Positions 1-9,206 of a DNA stretch of 64,000 bases are shown here, piece after piece. The notes below the pieces were generated by a model, which had not been told where the DNA came from, searched no databases, and saw only the letters and a list, made by a program, of their open reading frames with translations. Positions within the stretch are counted from its first letter, which is position 1; each line of letters begins with the position of its first letter. The translations under genes were made by a program, and so were the position numbers. Origin of the DNA: Christensenella intestinihominis (GTDB lineage: Bacteria > Bacillota > Clostridia > Christensenellales > Christensenellaceae); contig NZ_MAIQ01000003.1 in assembly GCF_001678845.1 (NCBI RefSeq), forward strand, positions 186,001 to 250,000. The letters run 5' to 3'.

Positions 1-102
1 CGGAAAATTCGCTGCCGCCGGAATGCGGCGTTCCGGATATCCTGGATTTTTGAGGCGCGCCCGGGTGTATGGAGATGCGTCCGGGCGCGGCCTCCCGTTC
101 AC

Positions 103-1272
103 TCAGTTATAGCTTTCCTCTGCCGCAAGCGCCCAGTCCACATACGCCTCGGGGATATCGACGTTTTCCTTGTCCACGAGGATCGTGGGTACGTTGATAA
201 CCTTATCGATGCTGTAGCCGAGGAGCTCGTGCATAAAGATCGCCTTAATGGCCTCGCGGCCCTGGTCTACGCTGCCCACGTCCACCGTCGCGGTGAGGCC
301 GCCGCTGCGAATCTGCTCGAAGCCGGATTTCAGGCCGTCCGCGCCGACTACGATAATGCCCTCGTTGCCGTCCCACATTTTAAGGCCCATTGCCTGCACG
401 GCCTGTACGGCGCCCTGCGCCATCTCTTCATTTTCACCATAGATGAAGCTCACGTCCGGATTTGCCTGCAAAAGGTTTTCCGCTGCCGCCATGCCCGAAT
501 CGCGCACATACTCGCCGCGCTGTTCGCCCACGATGGTAAGGCCCGGATATTCGGATACCGCTTCCATAAAGCCCTCGCGGCGGGAAGTTGTCCAGTGTCC
601 GTCGTTGCCGGAGATAAAGAGGATTTTTCCTTCCCCATTCAGCTTTTCAGCCGCATACTGGCCGACAAGGTAGCCGGACTGGCGCGCGTTGTCGTAGCTG
701 ATAACGGAGGTCGCCTTGATGGTATCGACGTCCCACAGCTCCGCCGGCATATTGAACAGGTAAACCGCCGTGCCCGCCGCCGTCGCTTTTTCATAAACGG
801 CGTTCATGGAGTCGAAGTCGCCCGCCGTGCATACGAGAACCGCGTCGAATTCCTTGGTTGCCCAATTCTCGATCGTCGAAACCTGGGATTCCACCGCGTC
901 GTGCTCGCTCGGAGCCACAAACTCGAATTCAAAATTTACGCCGAACCGGTCGTGCAGCTCGTCCATCATGGTGTACGCGCCGTGCATGATGATGTCGTAA
1001 AATTCGGATGCCGCCGGCGGCGTGAAACCGATTTTGAAGGTTTTCCCTTCCACCTTGGCGCGTACCGCCGCTTCCCAGGCCGGGTCGCCCCATTGCCATG
1101 TGCCGTCCGCGGCGGAGACCGCCGCCGTTGTTCCCGTATCGCCGACGCCGCCGTCCGATGCCGCCGGGGTCTCCGCCGGGTTATCCACGTTTCCGCAGCC
1201 CGCGAGCGCCACGGTCATCACCATGAGCACCGCGAGGACGAGTCCTGCCACTTTAAAATGCCTTTTTTTCAT
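103..1272 (-). CDS. Sugar ABC transporter substrate-binding lipoprotein
   Basis: Extracytoplasmic receptor of a ribose/galactofuranose-type ABC importer (Peripla_BP_4 class), 389 aa. A lipoprotein signal peptide is visible, with the lipobox LAGC at residues 23-26 so that Cys26 is lipidated. An Ala/Thr/Asp-rich linker follows to about residue 55, and the type I periplasmic-binding fold then starts near KTFKIGFTPP. The start has an AGGAGG site just upstream. It is the last gene of the operon ATPase-permease-permease-receptor, 50 bp after the second permease. The family is clear. The sugar is not, because ligand residues cannot be assigned by eye. There is no regulator gene next to the operon. 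Confidence 0.9.
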   Translation of the reverse strand: MKKRHFKVAGLVLAVLMVMTVALAGCGNVDNPAETPAASDGGVGDTGTTAAVSAADGTWQWGDPAWEAAVRAKVEGKTFKIGFTPPAASEFYDIIMHGAYTMMDELHDRFGVNFEFEFVAPSEHDAVESQVSTIENWATKEFDAVLVCTAGDFDSMNAVYEKATAAGTAVYLFNMPAELWDVDTIKATSVISYDNARQSGYLVGQYAAEKLNGEGKILFISGNDGHWTTSRREGFMEAVSEYPGLTIVGEQRGEYVRDSGMAAAENLLQANPDVSFIYGENEEMAQGAVQAVQAMGLKMWDGNEGIIVVGADGLKSGFEQIRSGGLTATVDVGSVDQGREAIKAIFMHELLGYSIDKVINVPTILVDKENVDIPEAYVDWALAAEESYN

Positions 1273-1322
1273 ATTTCATTCCTCCTGTTATTTTTATGCA
1301 TAACGATGTATGCAATTCTTGG

Positions 1323-2303
1323 TCAGTCCTTCTTGTTGCGGTGGCTCAGAAACTCCACCGCCACTACGATCAGTATGATGATGCCTTTTACAATGGTTTC
1401 CCAGTCGGGGTCCACGTTCAAAAGGTTAAGCGCGTTGCTGATGAGGTAGATGATGAACGCGCCGAGCACCGTGCCGATCAGCGTTCCCTTGCCGCCCGAA
1501 AGGCTGGTGCCGCCGATAATCGCCGCTGCGATGGCATCAAGCTCATAGCCCTTGCCCATTTCCGGATGCACCGTTTCAAGGCGGGAAGCGAGCGTGATCC
1601 CCGCGATTGCCGCCATCAGGCCGGACAGCGCGTATACCTTAATCAGCAGCTTATCCGTGTTGATGCCGGAAACCCGCGCCGATTCCTCGTTGCTGCCATA
1701 CGCCGTCACATGCCGCCCGAACGCTGTGCACCGGTATACGAACTGCAGGATGACGAACGCCACAATGGCGATTACAATCGGGAACTGGAGCCCGAAAATA
1801 TCCCCCTGCCCGATGAAGCGGAACCCGCCCACCATGTAGTTGCGGAAGGGGATGGAGTTCGTCCATACATACATTACGCCCCGTCCGATACTCATCGTGG
1901 CAAGCGTGGCGATAAAGGGCGTGATGTGGAGCTTGGTAATCATCAGGCCGTTGCCCGCGCCCACAAGCATTCCCACAAGGATTCCCGCAATAACCGCCGG
2001 GACGATATTGACGTTCATGGAAAGCAGCCAGCCCGACATGCCGCCCGAAAGCGCCAGCATTACGCCCACCGAAAGGTCGATACCGCCGGTGGTGAGCACG
2101 AACGTCATGCCAAAGCCAAGAAGCATGATAAACACCGACTGGCGGAACACATTCGTGAGGTTCGAGACCGAAAGGAAGCTCGGTGACAGGAAGGACATTA
2201 CGACCATCATGATGATCACAAAGATCAGCAGGCCGAGAAGCTGCCGGTCTATTTTCTTTTTTGCCTTTACCGCGAGAGGCGCGGTCATTTCATTGTTTTT
2301 CAT
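1323..2303 (-). CDS. Sugar ABC transporter permease (RbsC family)
   Basis: Inner-membrane permease of the BPD_transp_2/RbsC family, 326 aa, the usual length. The hallmark GGIDLSVG follows the first membrane segments, near residue 75. A GNGLMITKLHITPF segment and the C-terminal AAIIGGTSLSGGKG coupling region are present, with about 8-10 hydrophobic helices. The preceding gene is a second, related permease, so the pore is probably a heterodimer, as in the YtfT/YjfF galactofuranose or LsrC/LsrD systems. It starts 12 bp after that permease and is followed by the receptor gene. Substrate is unknown. Confidence 0.92.
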   Translation of the reverse strand: MKNNEMTAPLAVKAKKKIDRQLLGLLIFVIIMMVVMSFLSPSFLSVSNLTNVFRQSVFIMLLGFGMTFVLTTGGIDLSVGVMLALSGGMSGWLLSMNVNIVPAVIAGILVGMLVGAGNGLMITKLHITPFIATLATMSIGRGVMYVWTNSIPFRNYMVGGFRFIGQGDIFGLQFPIVIAIVAFVILQFVYRCTAFGRHVTAYGSNEESARVSGINTDKLLIKVYALSGLMAAIAGITLASRLETVHPEMGKGYELDAIAAAIIGGTSLSGGKGTLIGTVLGAFIIYLISNALNLLNVDPDWETIVKGIIILIVVAVEFLSHRNKKD

Positions 2304-2315
2304 ATGCCCTCCTTC

Positions 2316-3275
2316 CTAGACCCGTTCGGTTTTCAGCGATGTAAACCGTTCGAGCGCCACGGCGATGATGATAATTGCGCCGACAATGATCTGGCGGTAG
2401 AATTGGTTCACCGACAAAAGGTCGAGTCCGTTTGAAATCATGCCAAGGATCACCGCGCCAATAATCGCGCCGATAATGCTGCCCTTGCCGCCCGCCATGC
2501 TGGTGCCGCCGATGACGGCCGCCGCGATTGCGTCCATTTCATAGCCTCCGCCCATTTCAGACTGCACGGCCGTGAGCCGCGCGGCGAGCAAAATTCCTGA
2601 CAACGCCGCAAGGAGGCCGGACAGCATATACACGCCTACCGTGATCTTGTTGCACGATACGCCCGACAGGAACGCGACCTCGCGGTTGGAGCCGATGGCC
2701 GTGACATTGCGTCCGAAGCTCGTGAATTTGAACAGGAACAGCAGGATCACAAATACGATAATGGTGATAAAGACCGGAATGGGCAGGCCGATGATGTAGC
2801 CCTGCGCAAGGTAGGTGAACTCCGGCACGGCAAACCCGCTGACCGCCCCGTTGGTGGTGGACAGCAGCAGGATTCCTCGTACCACGCTCGACATGGCGAA
2901 GGTCACAAGGAACGGCGCGATCCTAAGCTGCGTAATGAGAAGCCCGTTTATAATGCCGAATGCCGCGCCCGTACCGAGCCCCGCGAGTATACCGAGGAAA
3001 ACGTTGCCCCCCGCCGCGATGATAATTCCGGTTACCGCGCCGGAGTAGCCGAGGATCGACCCGACCGAAAGGTCGATGCCGCCGATGGTAAGCACAAACA
3101 TCATGCCAAAGCCGACGAGCATCACGAACACCGACTGCAAAAGCAGGTTCTGGATGTTCTCCACCTTCAGGAAGAAGGGCGACGCGATGGCGAGGAACAC
3201 GAACAGCGCAATCATCACAATCAGGATGCCCAGTTCATCAAATTTTTTGGTGTGTGCAACTGCCTGCTTTTTCAT
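2316..3275 (-). CDS. Sugar ABC transporter permease (RbsC family)
   Basis: First of two tandem permease subunits, 319 aa, all-helical membrane protein of the BPD_transp_2 family. GGIDLSVG lies in the N-terminal third, and the family motif AAVIGGTSMAGGKG lies before the last helices. The start codon overlaps the stop of the upstream ATPase gene by 4 bp (ATGA), which indicates translational coupling. Its divergence from the second permease in the cluster suggests an obligate heterodimer rather than a recent duplication. Sugar specificity cannot be read from the sequence. Confidence 0.92.
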   Translation of the reverse strand: MKKQAVAHTKKFDELGILIVMIALFVFLAIASPFFLKVENIQNLLLQSVFVMLVGFGMMFVLTIGGIDLSVGSILGYSGAVTGIIIAAGGNVFLGILAGLGTGAAFGIINGLLITQLRIAPFLVTFAMSSVVRGILLLSTTNGAVSGFAVPEFTYLAQGYIIGLPIPVFITIIVFVILLFLFKFTSFGRNVTAIGSNREVAFLSGVSCNKITVGVYMLSGLLAALSGILLAARLTAVQSEMGGGYEMDAIAAAVIGGTSMAGGKGSIIGAIIGAVILGMISNGLDLLSVNQFYRQIIVGAIIIIAVALERFTSLKTERV

Positions 3276-4795
3276 GATTCATGCCCTCCCGACGCATACA
3301 GCGTAATATTTTCCTCCGTCGCCTGCTCGCGGGTGAACTCGTGCACAATCCGGCCCTGGTGCATAACATAAATGCGGTCCGCAAGGCCCATCAGTTCCGG
3401 AAGCTCGGAGGACACGAGCAGTATCCCGCCGCCTTCTTTCACGAAATCCGCAATCAGGCTGTATATCTCGTGCTTGGCGCCCACGTCAATTCCCTGCGTC
3501 GGTTCGTCGAAAATCAGCACCTTCGGCTTCGTAAACAGCCATTTCGCGAGGATCACCTTCTGCTGGTTGCCGCCCGAAAGGGATTTTACCTTCTGGTAGA
3601 TGGTCGGCGTTTTGACGCCCAGCCGCTGCACATACTCCTTTGCCGTTTTAACCTCTTTGTTTTTCCGGATCACAAAGTTCCCGGCCAGTACCTCTTTGAG
3701 GTTCGCAAGCGTGATGTTGTCTTTTACGTCCTGCTCCACGAGCGCGCCCTGCAGCTTCCTGTTTTCGGGAAGCATGCCGATCCCATGCGCAATCGCGTCC
3801 CCCGGGGTCTGTATGCGGCATTTTTTGCCGTCTACGGACACCGTGCCCGACGCCTTGTCCGCGCCCACAATGGCGCGCACGGTTTCGGTGCGTCCCGCGC
3901 CCGCGAGGCCCGCAATGCCCACGATTTCGCCCCTGTTCACATGCAGGTTCACGTCGTCGATCACGCCCTTGCGCGTGAGATGCTCCACGCGCAGTATCTC
4001 GCCACCCACGGAAACATCCTCTTTTACGATGAAGTTGGTGATGGTACGGCCCACCATGCGCGCCACGAGATCGCCCTCGTCCGTGTCCCCGGGGCCGACC
4101 TCCGCCACGTTTTTGCCGTCGCGCATCACGACGATACGGTCCACAAGCCCAAACAACTCGCGCAGGTGGTGCGTGATATAGATTACCGCAATGCCCTGCG
4201 ATTTCAGCATATGCACAAAGTCGAACAGCACCTGCCGTTCATGCTCCGCGAGGGCCGCGGTCGGCTCGTCCATGATGACGAGCGAGCACTTTATGGACAG
4301 CGCCTTCACGATCTCGATGACGCGGTTCTTAAGCGCCCCCAGCTGCCCGACCGGAATGAGCACGTCCTCCACCGTCGGGAAAAATTTCGCATATAATTTC
4401 TGTGTTTCCTCGAGCATTGCTTTTTCGTCCAGGCGTTTTACCGCCCTGCCGATAAGTCCCTTCTGCGTTTCTCTGCCGAGATATACGTTTTGCACCGCGT
4501 TGAGGTGCGGCGCGAGCGACGGTTCCTGGAAAATCGTGCTGATGCCGAGCGCCTGCGCGCATTTCGGGTCCGTGATCCGGACCGGCCGCCCGTCCACCCT
4601 GATCTCCCCTTCGTCGGGATGATAGAGCCCTGACAGCATCTTCATCAGCGTAGATTTCCCCGCGCCGTTTTCGCCCACAAGCGCGACAACCTCGCCCCTG
4701 CTTACACTGAGCGAAACATCGTCAAGCGCGACCACGCCGGGAAAACGCTTGGTGATGCCCGTCATTTCAATGAAAGCGTTGCCGCTGTTTCCCAT
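3272..4795 (-). CDS. Sugar ABC transporter ATPase, two nucleotide-binding domains (RbsA/MglA type)
   Basis: Cytoplasmic ATPase energising the importer encoded just downstream. It has two fused nucleotide-binding domains. Domain 1 has Walker A GENGAGKST, a divergent signature region around VGQLGALKNR, Walker B VIMDEPTAAL and the H-loop ITHH. Domain 2 has the family's usual degenerate Walker A (AGLAGAGRTE), the signature LSGGNQQK and Walker B LIFDEPTQGID. The frame stays open 14 codons further upstream, but the ATG at 4795 has an AGGGGGGAA site at proper distance and gives about 507 aa, the normal family length. The stop overlaps the permease start by 4 bp. Confidence 0.92.
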   Translation of the reverse strand: MGNSGNAFIEMTGITKRFPGVVALDDVSLSVSRGEVVALVGENGAGKSTLMKMLSGLYHPDEGEIRVDGRPVRITDPKCAQALGISTIFQEPSLAPHLNAVQNVYLGRETQKGLIGRAVKRLDEKAMLEETQKLYAKFFPTVEDVLIPVGQLGALKNRVIEIVKALSIKCSLVIMDEPTAALAEHERQVLFDFVHMLKSQGIAVIYITHHLRELFGLVDRIVVMRDGKNVAEVGPGDTDEGDLVARMVGRTITNFIVKEDVSVGGEILRVEHLTRKGVIDDVNLHVNRGEIVGIAGLAGAGRTETVRAIVGADKASGTVSVDGKKCRIQTPGDAIAHGIGMLPENRKLQGALVEQDVKDNITLANLKEVLAGNFVIRKNKEVKTAKEYVQRLGVKTPTIYQKVKSLSGGNQQKVILAKWLFTKPKVLIFDEPTQGIDVGAKHEIYSLIADFVKEGGGILLVSSELPELMGLADRIYVMHQGRIVHEFTREQATEENITLYASGGHES

Positions 4796-4837
4796 ATTCT
4801 TCCCCCCTGTTCTGTTTGATCGTTCCTGCGTATCCAA

Positions 4838-5328
4838 TGGAAACTGGATTTTGAATTGAACCCGGCCTGGGCCGATTGATTTTATCTTAGCCGCCTTTCT
4901 TTTGCGTCACAAGCAACAAGCTTGTTTGCTTACCTCTCAATTCTTGCGGCGGGCCCGCGGCGGGAAAAATGCAAAAAAAGCGCGGCGCAAAAGGCTTCTC
5001 CCTTTGCGGGGGAACGCCCTTTACGCCGCGGCGGCAATATCTCATTCTTGCGGCGGGCCGCAAAAATGTGTAGGTTTTCCTTAAAACTTCCTTTGCTTTT
5101 TTTCCTGTATTTTTTAGTCCGGCCTTCCCCCGTCCGCCTTACTATCGTATAATAAAGTAAAGCAGGTATTATTCGATCATACTTGTCTTTTTAACAGAGA
5201 CGCGAAACAGGAAAACGGGAATTTTCCGCAGGCTGCCTTGTGAAGCCCGCCGATTACCGCGGCATTCCGCGGATTATATCCTTGGGTGGCCAAATCAAAA
5301 ACAGCCGCCCGGACATGGAGCTCAGGTC
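4838..5328. other. Gene-free divergent intergenic region with a direct repeat
   Basis: About 490 bp between divergent transcription units. No convincing coding region is present. It holds the candidate minus-strand promoter at 4884-4912. A GC-rich direct repeat of about 20 bp (CTCA(A)TTCTTGCGGCGGGCC) starts at about 4935 and again at about 5041. A plus-strand TATAAT at 5148-5153 could serve the downstream membrane-protein gene, but it has no good -35. Confidence 0.5.
4884..4912 (-). promoter_or_regulatory. Candidate promoter of the first sugar ABC operon
   Basis: Read on the minus strand, TTGTGA (4907-4912) and TAAGAT (4884-4889) are separated by 17 bp. They lie about 90 bp upstream of the ATPase start. 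The match is good in spacing but each hexamer has two mismatches, so this is a candidate only. Confidence 0.4.
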
Positions 5329-6798
5329 ATGAAAAAATTTGTTTTTGTGCTTACCGTTGTGCTTTTGCTCTGCTTCGCGTGCCTGCCCGGCAGCGCGGCG
5401 GATTCCTATACGCTTGAAGATTACAACATGGTGCTTTCGCTTCCGCAGGGATGGTTTGTGGTTGAGCGCTATATGGCGACCGAAGAAAACGAATCCGCGT
5501 TCTTCCAGCCCGATATGGAATACAATACGGCGGATGCGCTTGTCTTTTCCGGCCCCGAAACGCCTGTTTTTTCATTTAACACATTTTTGATAGATTCCCG
5601 TTTTTACGGCGTATACAACCTTGCGGACGCCTCGCCCGAACAGCTTGGGCAGGTGTCGGCGCTTTTTGAGGAAGGCTTTTACCAGAACGCGCCCTCCGGC
5701 GCGATCCGCTCAACGCCGGTGAAACTCGGCGGCGTGCTTTATATAGAGATGGAATATGAAAAGGACGGCGCCCACGTCGGCTATGCGACCATCCGTGACG
5801 GAAAGCCCTTTCTGGTCGCCGCGCTGCCGCAGGAGGACGGCGCGGTTCTCTCGCGGAGTGCGCGGGAGGAATTTCTCGGCAGCATCCGCTATGGTGAAAA
5901 CCGCTATCCGTTCGGCATATTGGTTACCGCGCTTGTGATGGCGGGCCTGTTTGCGCTGATGACGCTTGGCGCGAAAGGAACGCGCGGGGCCCTGCGCGAT
6001 ATCCGCGTGAGCACAAAGCAGTACAATTCCGGCCAGCATATCAGGGGAGGCATGGTTTACCTCGTCATATTTATGGTACTGATGCTGATTTTCATCATTC
6101 CCATGCTCGAGCTCGGCGCCGGATGGATCGTCCTTCCCGCCGTCTATATAGCGGGATTTGTTTTGCTTGGCCTAAAAAAGAGGGCGTTCCTTGCCGTTTA
6201 TCCGGCTTGTCTTGCGGCGGGGGCTTTCTTCTGCCTGTATTCATTCGACTACCCCCTGCTGATTTTCCTGATTATTTCCGCGGGCTTTACCCTATGGCAC
6301 CTTTTCTTCTCCCGGCGCGCTCTGGTCTATTTCCGCCGTTATGTGCGTCTTACGGTCACCGATACGGGGCAAACCTATACGCTTCCCGGGAAAAAAACCA
6401 CGCCCAAGGCGAAGCGTCCCGCGCCCCGGGGCCACCGTGCGGACCGGCCGCGGCAGGCAGCGCCTGCGCCGCCGTATGTGCCGCCTGCTGTGCAGCATGA
6501 AACCCCGGCGAAAAAAGTTCCTTTTGCCTTGGAAGAACAACAGGCTGCGCCAATCCCTGGGGAACGCGTTGCGTCCGCGGAGGAGGGGCGGGCTGCGCCT
6601 GTTTCGGAAGAACACGCTGCGCCTATGCAGGAGGAACAAATTGTTCCCGCGCCGCAAACCGAAGCCGCTGTGCCGCCCCGGAGTCCGTCCGCGCCGGAAA
6701 GGCCTTCCCTTACGCAGGCGCCGCGCTATGCAAAGCCCGACCTGAGCGGCCCCGCCGTCACTCCGCCGCCGGATGAAAAGACTGGCGGCAATGTATAA
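5329..6798 (+). CDS. Secreted/membrane protein of unknown function with Pro-rich tail
   Basis: A 489-aa protein I do not recognise. Residues 1-24 form a Sec signal peptide ending in GSAA. Residues 25 to about 196 are a soluble extracytoplasmic domain whose beginning (LPQGWFVVERY) recalls PsbP/DUF-type lipoprotein domains. A membrane helix follows near 197-216, then a cytoplasmic stretch and a cluster of about four helices (about 242-325). The last 130 residues are rich in Pro, Ala, Glu and Arg, with irregular EEQ/EEH-AAP repeats, probably disordered. A GGAG site sits about 10 bp before the ATG. It is monocistronic, with a terminator hairpin right after the stop. Function is open: a stress sensor or envelope scaffold would fit the topology, but nothing shows it. 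Confidence 0.75.
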   Translation: MKKFVFVLTVVLLLCFACLPGSAADSYTLEDYNMVLSLPQGWFVVERYMATEENESAFFQPDMEYNTADALVFSGPETPVFSFNTFLIDSRFYGVYNLADASPEQLGQVSALFEEGFYQNAPSGAIRSTPVKLGGVLYIEMEYEKDGAHVGYATIRDGKPFLVAALPQEDGAVLSRSAREEFLGSIRYGENRYPFGILVTALVMAGLFALMTLGAKGTRGALRDIRVSTKQYNSGQHIRGGMVYLVIFMVLMLIFIIPMLELGAGWIVLPAVYIAGFVLLGLKKRAFLAVYPACLAAGAFFCLYSFDYPLLIFLIISAGFTLWHLFFSRRALVYFRRYVRLTVTDTGQTYTLPGKKTTPKAKRPAPRGHRADRPRQAAPAPPYVPPAVQHETPAKKVPFALEEQQAAPIPGERVASAEEGRAAPVSEEHAAPMQEEQIVPAPQTEAAVPPRSPSAPERPSLTQAPRYAKPDLSGPAVTPPPDEKTGGNV

Positions 6799-6803
6799 AA
6801 AAA

Positions 6804-6823
6804 CGGATCACGTTTGTGATCCG
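6804..6823 (+). terminator. Rho-independent terminator
   Basis: Stem CGGATCAC/GTGATCCG with a GTTT loop, 6 bp after the stop of the unknown membrane protein. The T-rich stretch begins about 10 bp later, so termination is plausible rather than certain. Confidence 0.6.
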
Positions 6824-7045
6824 CCTGCGGATTTATTTTAATTTTTTCCCGCCCTGCCGCGAGCAGCAGGTTGCGGCCCGGGGCCGGGGGGTCGGCTTCC
6901 TCTTTTGCCGCTTTTGCGGCCGCGGCAATACGGCGCGGAATAAAGGGCTGTTTTTCTTCATTCCCTTTGGTTTTGGCAGCGGCGTGCTTCCCCGTCTCCC
7001 GTCTTTTTCCTTTGATCCCGCTCCGGCGCGCCTAAAGCAACGGAA

Positions 7046-7447
7046 TCAGGCGGCGCTTTTTGCCAAATCCTCGAGGAGCGCTTGCATTTTTTCAATCACC
7101 GGGTCTATGGAAAGGCCGTAGGCCCCGGCGATATACGACATGCGCGGAAACGCAAGCCACACCTTTCCCTTTTCGTCCTCCCACACGGAAATACGCAGCG
7201 GGAGCTCGATGGAAACGCTTTGGTTCTTCTGCATCAGCCTTGTGCCCGCCTCCGGCGAACCGAACACCAGCACCTGTGTCGGCCGCAGCAGCAACCCCAC
7301 CCCTTCCGCATTCCTTTCGTGGTCGAATTTCGCGAATATGGGAATATTCCGTCTGTTAAGCTCCTGTTCTATGCGCGCAACCGTTTCCCGGGAATCGAAA
7401 GCGCTCTCATAGATACACAGGCGCCCGTTTTCTTTTGTTTCCGTCAT
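7046..7447 (-). CDS. DUF302 family protein
   Basis: 133 aa, one complete DUF302 domain. The family core LVFGSPEAGTRLMQKN is followed by LPLRISVWEDEKGKVWLAF, as in other DUF302 proteins. No signal peptide or membrane helix is seen, so it is probably cytoplasmic. The biochemical role of DUF302 is not established. The gene stands alone between a convergent membrane-protein gene and an ABC ATPase gene 70 bp downstream on the same strand. A TATAAT on the minus strand (about 7475-7480) may be its -10. Confidence 0.85.
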   Translation of the reverse strand: MTETKENGRLCIYESAFDSRETVARIEQELNRRNIPIFAKFDHERNAEGVGLLLRPTQVLVFGSPEAGTRLMQKNQSVSIELPLRISVWEDEKGKVWLAFPRMSYIAGAYGLSIDPVIEKMQALLEDLAKSAA

Positions 7448-7519
7448 GGCCCTGTTCTCCGTTTTCTTTTATAGCATTATAATAACACGGAAAGCACCCG
7501 GGGAAACATTTCTGTCCGT

Positions 7520-8980
7520 TTACATATATTCCGTGAGCCGCGGCAGGTCCTCCTCCGTCAGCTCGGCGACCAGCCGCCCGTTCTTCAGCACAAGGACACG
7601 GTCGCATAGCCCGGCGATTTCGTCGATGTCCGAGGAGACGAGGATAATCCCCTTGCCGTCCGCGGCAAGCTCGTTCATCACAATATAAATTTCACTGCGC
7701 GATACGATGTCGATTCCCTTGGTTGGCTCGTCAAGGAGCAGGATACTCGCGTTTGAGATCAGCGACCGCCCCACCATTACCTTTTGCTGGTTGCCCCCGC
7801 TTAAAAAGCGGATTTCCTGGTGCAGGCTGTCCATCCTGAGGTTAAGCTCGATGGACTGGTCCACCACCTCCTCCATTTCCTGTTTCAGGTCAAGGAAAAT
7901 TCCCTTGCGGATGTCCTCGAGCGCGGAAATGGTCAGGTTGGCCGCGACTCCCATGTCGGGGAACAGGCCCGCGTCCATGCGGTTTTCATTCACATACCCG
8001 AAGCCGTGGTTCACCGCGTCCGTCGCGTTCTTAAGCTCGAGCTCTTCCCCGCGCAGCTTGAGGAGGCCGGAATCCATCTCGAATTCGCCGAAAATGGTTT
8101 TGATGAGCGCGGTGCGCCCAGAGCCCGTAAGCCCCGTAATGCCAAGTATTTCCCCGGCGTAAAGCCTCAGGCTGATATCGTGCAGCACAAGGCCCATGTT
8201 CATGTGGCTGATTTCAAGCAATATTTTATCCTGCCGCACAGCCTTCGGCGGGTACAGCCGCAGGGATTCGTTCCCCGAAATAAGGTAGCTGAGCCGGCTG
8301 GCGGAAAGGCCCTTCGTGCTGCATACGGCGACGTTTTTCCCGTCGCGCAGCGCCGTCACCCGGTCGCACAGCGACAGCACCTCGCCGATGTTGTGCGTAA
8401 TATAAATGATGGATTTCCCCTGCGCGCGCATTTCCTTCATGAAACGGACAAAGATTTCCTTTTCTGCCGCCGCCAGATTAATCATGGGCTCGTCCATAAT
8501 AAATACCCGGGCGTCCGAAAGATAGGCCCGGGCGGTGGAAACCATATACCGCTCGCTGATACTGAGCTCCTGCACCTTCCTTGTCACGTCGAGCGCATAT
8601 CCCATTTTTTCAAGTTGGGCGCGCGCGTTCGCATACATTTTTTTATAGTGAATCATGCCGCCCCGTTTGGGCATGCCGTTTAAAAAAATGTTTTCCGCAA
8701 CCGTAAGGTCTGGGAGCAGGTTGGTGGCCTGGTATACCGTGAAAATTCCCTCTCCGAGCGCTTCGCGCGGGCTTTCAAACTGCACCTTCCGTCCGCAGAA
8801 GGTGATGGTGCCGCTGTCGGCGGGAAACACGCCGGAAAGAATGTTGACCAGGGTGGATTTTCCCGCGCCGTTAAGGCCCACAAGCGCGTGGATTTCCGCA
8901 TCCGCAAGCTCGAATCCCACATTATTCAGGACCGGGTTCCCCTCAAACGATTTGTTGATGTTGTTCATAGTCAGCAGCAT
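7520..8980 (-). CDS. Unpaired sugar-type ABC ATPase (RbsA/MglA-like)
   Basis: Double-domain carbohydrate ABC ATPase, about 486 aa from the ATG at 8980, which has AGGGAG 8 bp upstream (the open frame extends further without a ribosome site). Domain 1 keeps Walker A GLNGAGKST, but its signature region is altered (LSISERYMV). Its Walker B reads IMDEPMINLAAAE, where sister proteins have DEPTAALTEHE. Domain 2 has GLTGSGRTAL, the signature LSGGNQQK, and LLDEPTKGIDI. No permease or receptor gene adjoins it. It is divergent from an AraC-type regulator gene, which may control it. It may serve the importer at 0.1-4.8 kb or permeases elsewhere. Confidence 0.88.
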   Translation of the reverse strand: MLLTMNNINKSFEGNPVLNNVGFELADAEIHALVGLNGAGKSTLVNILSGVFPADSGTITFCGRKVQFESPREALGEGIFTVYQATNLLPDLTVAENIFLNGMPKRGGMIHYKKMYANARAQLEKMGYALDVTRKVQELSISERYMVSTARAYLSDARVFIMDEPMINLAAAEKEIFVRFMKEMRAQGKSIIYITHNIGEVLSLCDRVTALRDGKNVAVCSTKGLSASRLSYLISGNESLRLYPPKAVRQDKILLEISHMNMGLVLHDISLRLYAGEILGITGLTGSGRTALIKTIFGEFEMDSGLLKLRGEELELKNATDAVNHGFGYVNENRMDAGLFPDMGVAANLTISALEDIRKGIFLDLKQEMEEVVDQSIELNLRMDSLHQEIRFLSGGNQQKVMVGRSLISNASILLLDEPTKGIDIVSRSEIYIVMNELAADGKGIILVSSDIDEIAGLCDRVLVLKNGRLVAELTEEDLPRLTEYM

Positions 8981-9206
8981 TTTGTATCTCCCTTTATGCG
9001 CCGCGATTTTAATGCGCCGTATGCCTGTTTCGTATATACTATAATTATATCCTCCCATGGTCAAGTCTAGCGGGATACCGTGTTTCCAGATATGAACAAA
9101 CTTGTGGAATCAATGCAAGATTATTGCGCAATTCCCCGGAGTTGTTGTGTTCAGGTATTTTCACATGCTAAATTAAGGATGGTGTAGCAAATAAGAGGTG
9201 CAAATA

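Noticed and set aside
1-102. Possible terminator after the first receptor gene
   Set aside because: A GCGCCCGG/CCGGGCGC stem exists at 57-88, but the minus-strand exit is A-rich rather than T-rich, so termination is not supported.
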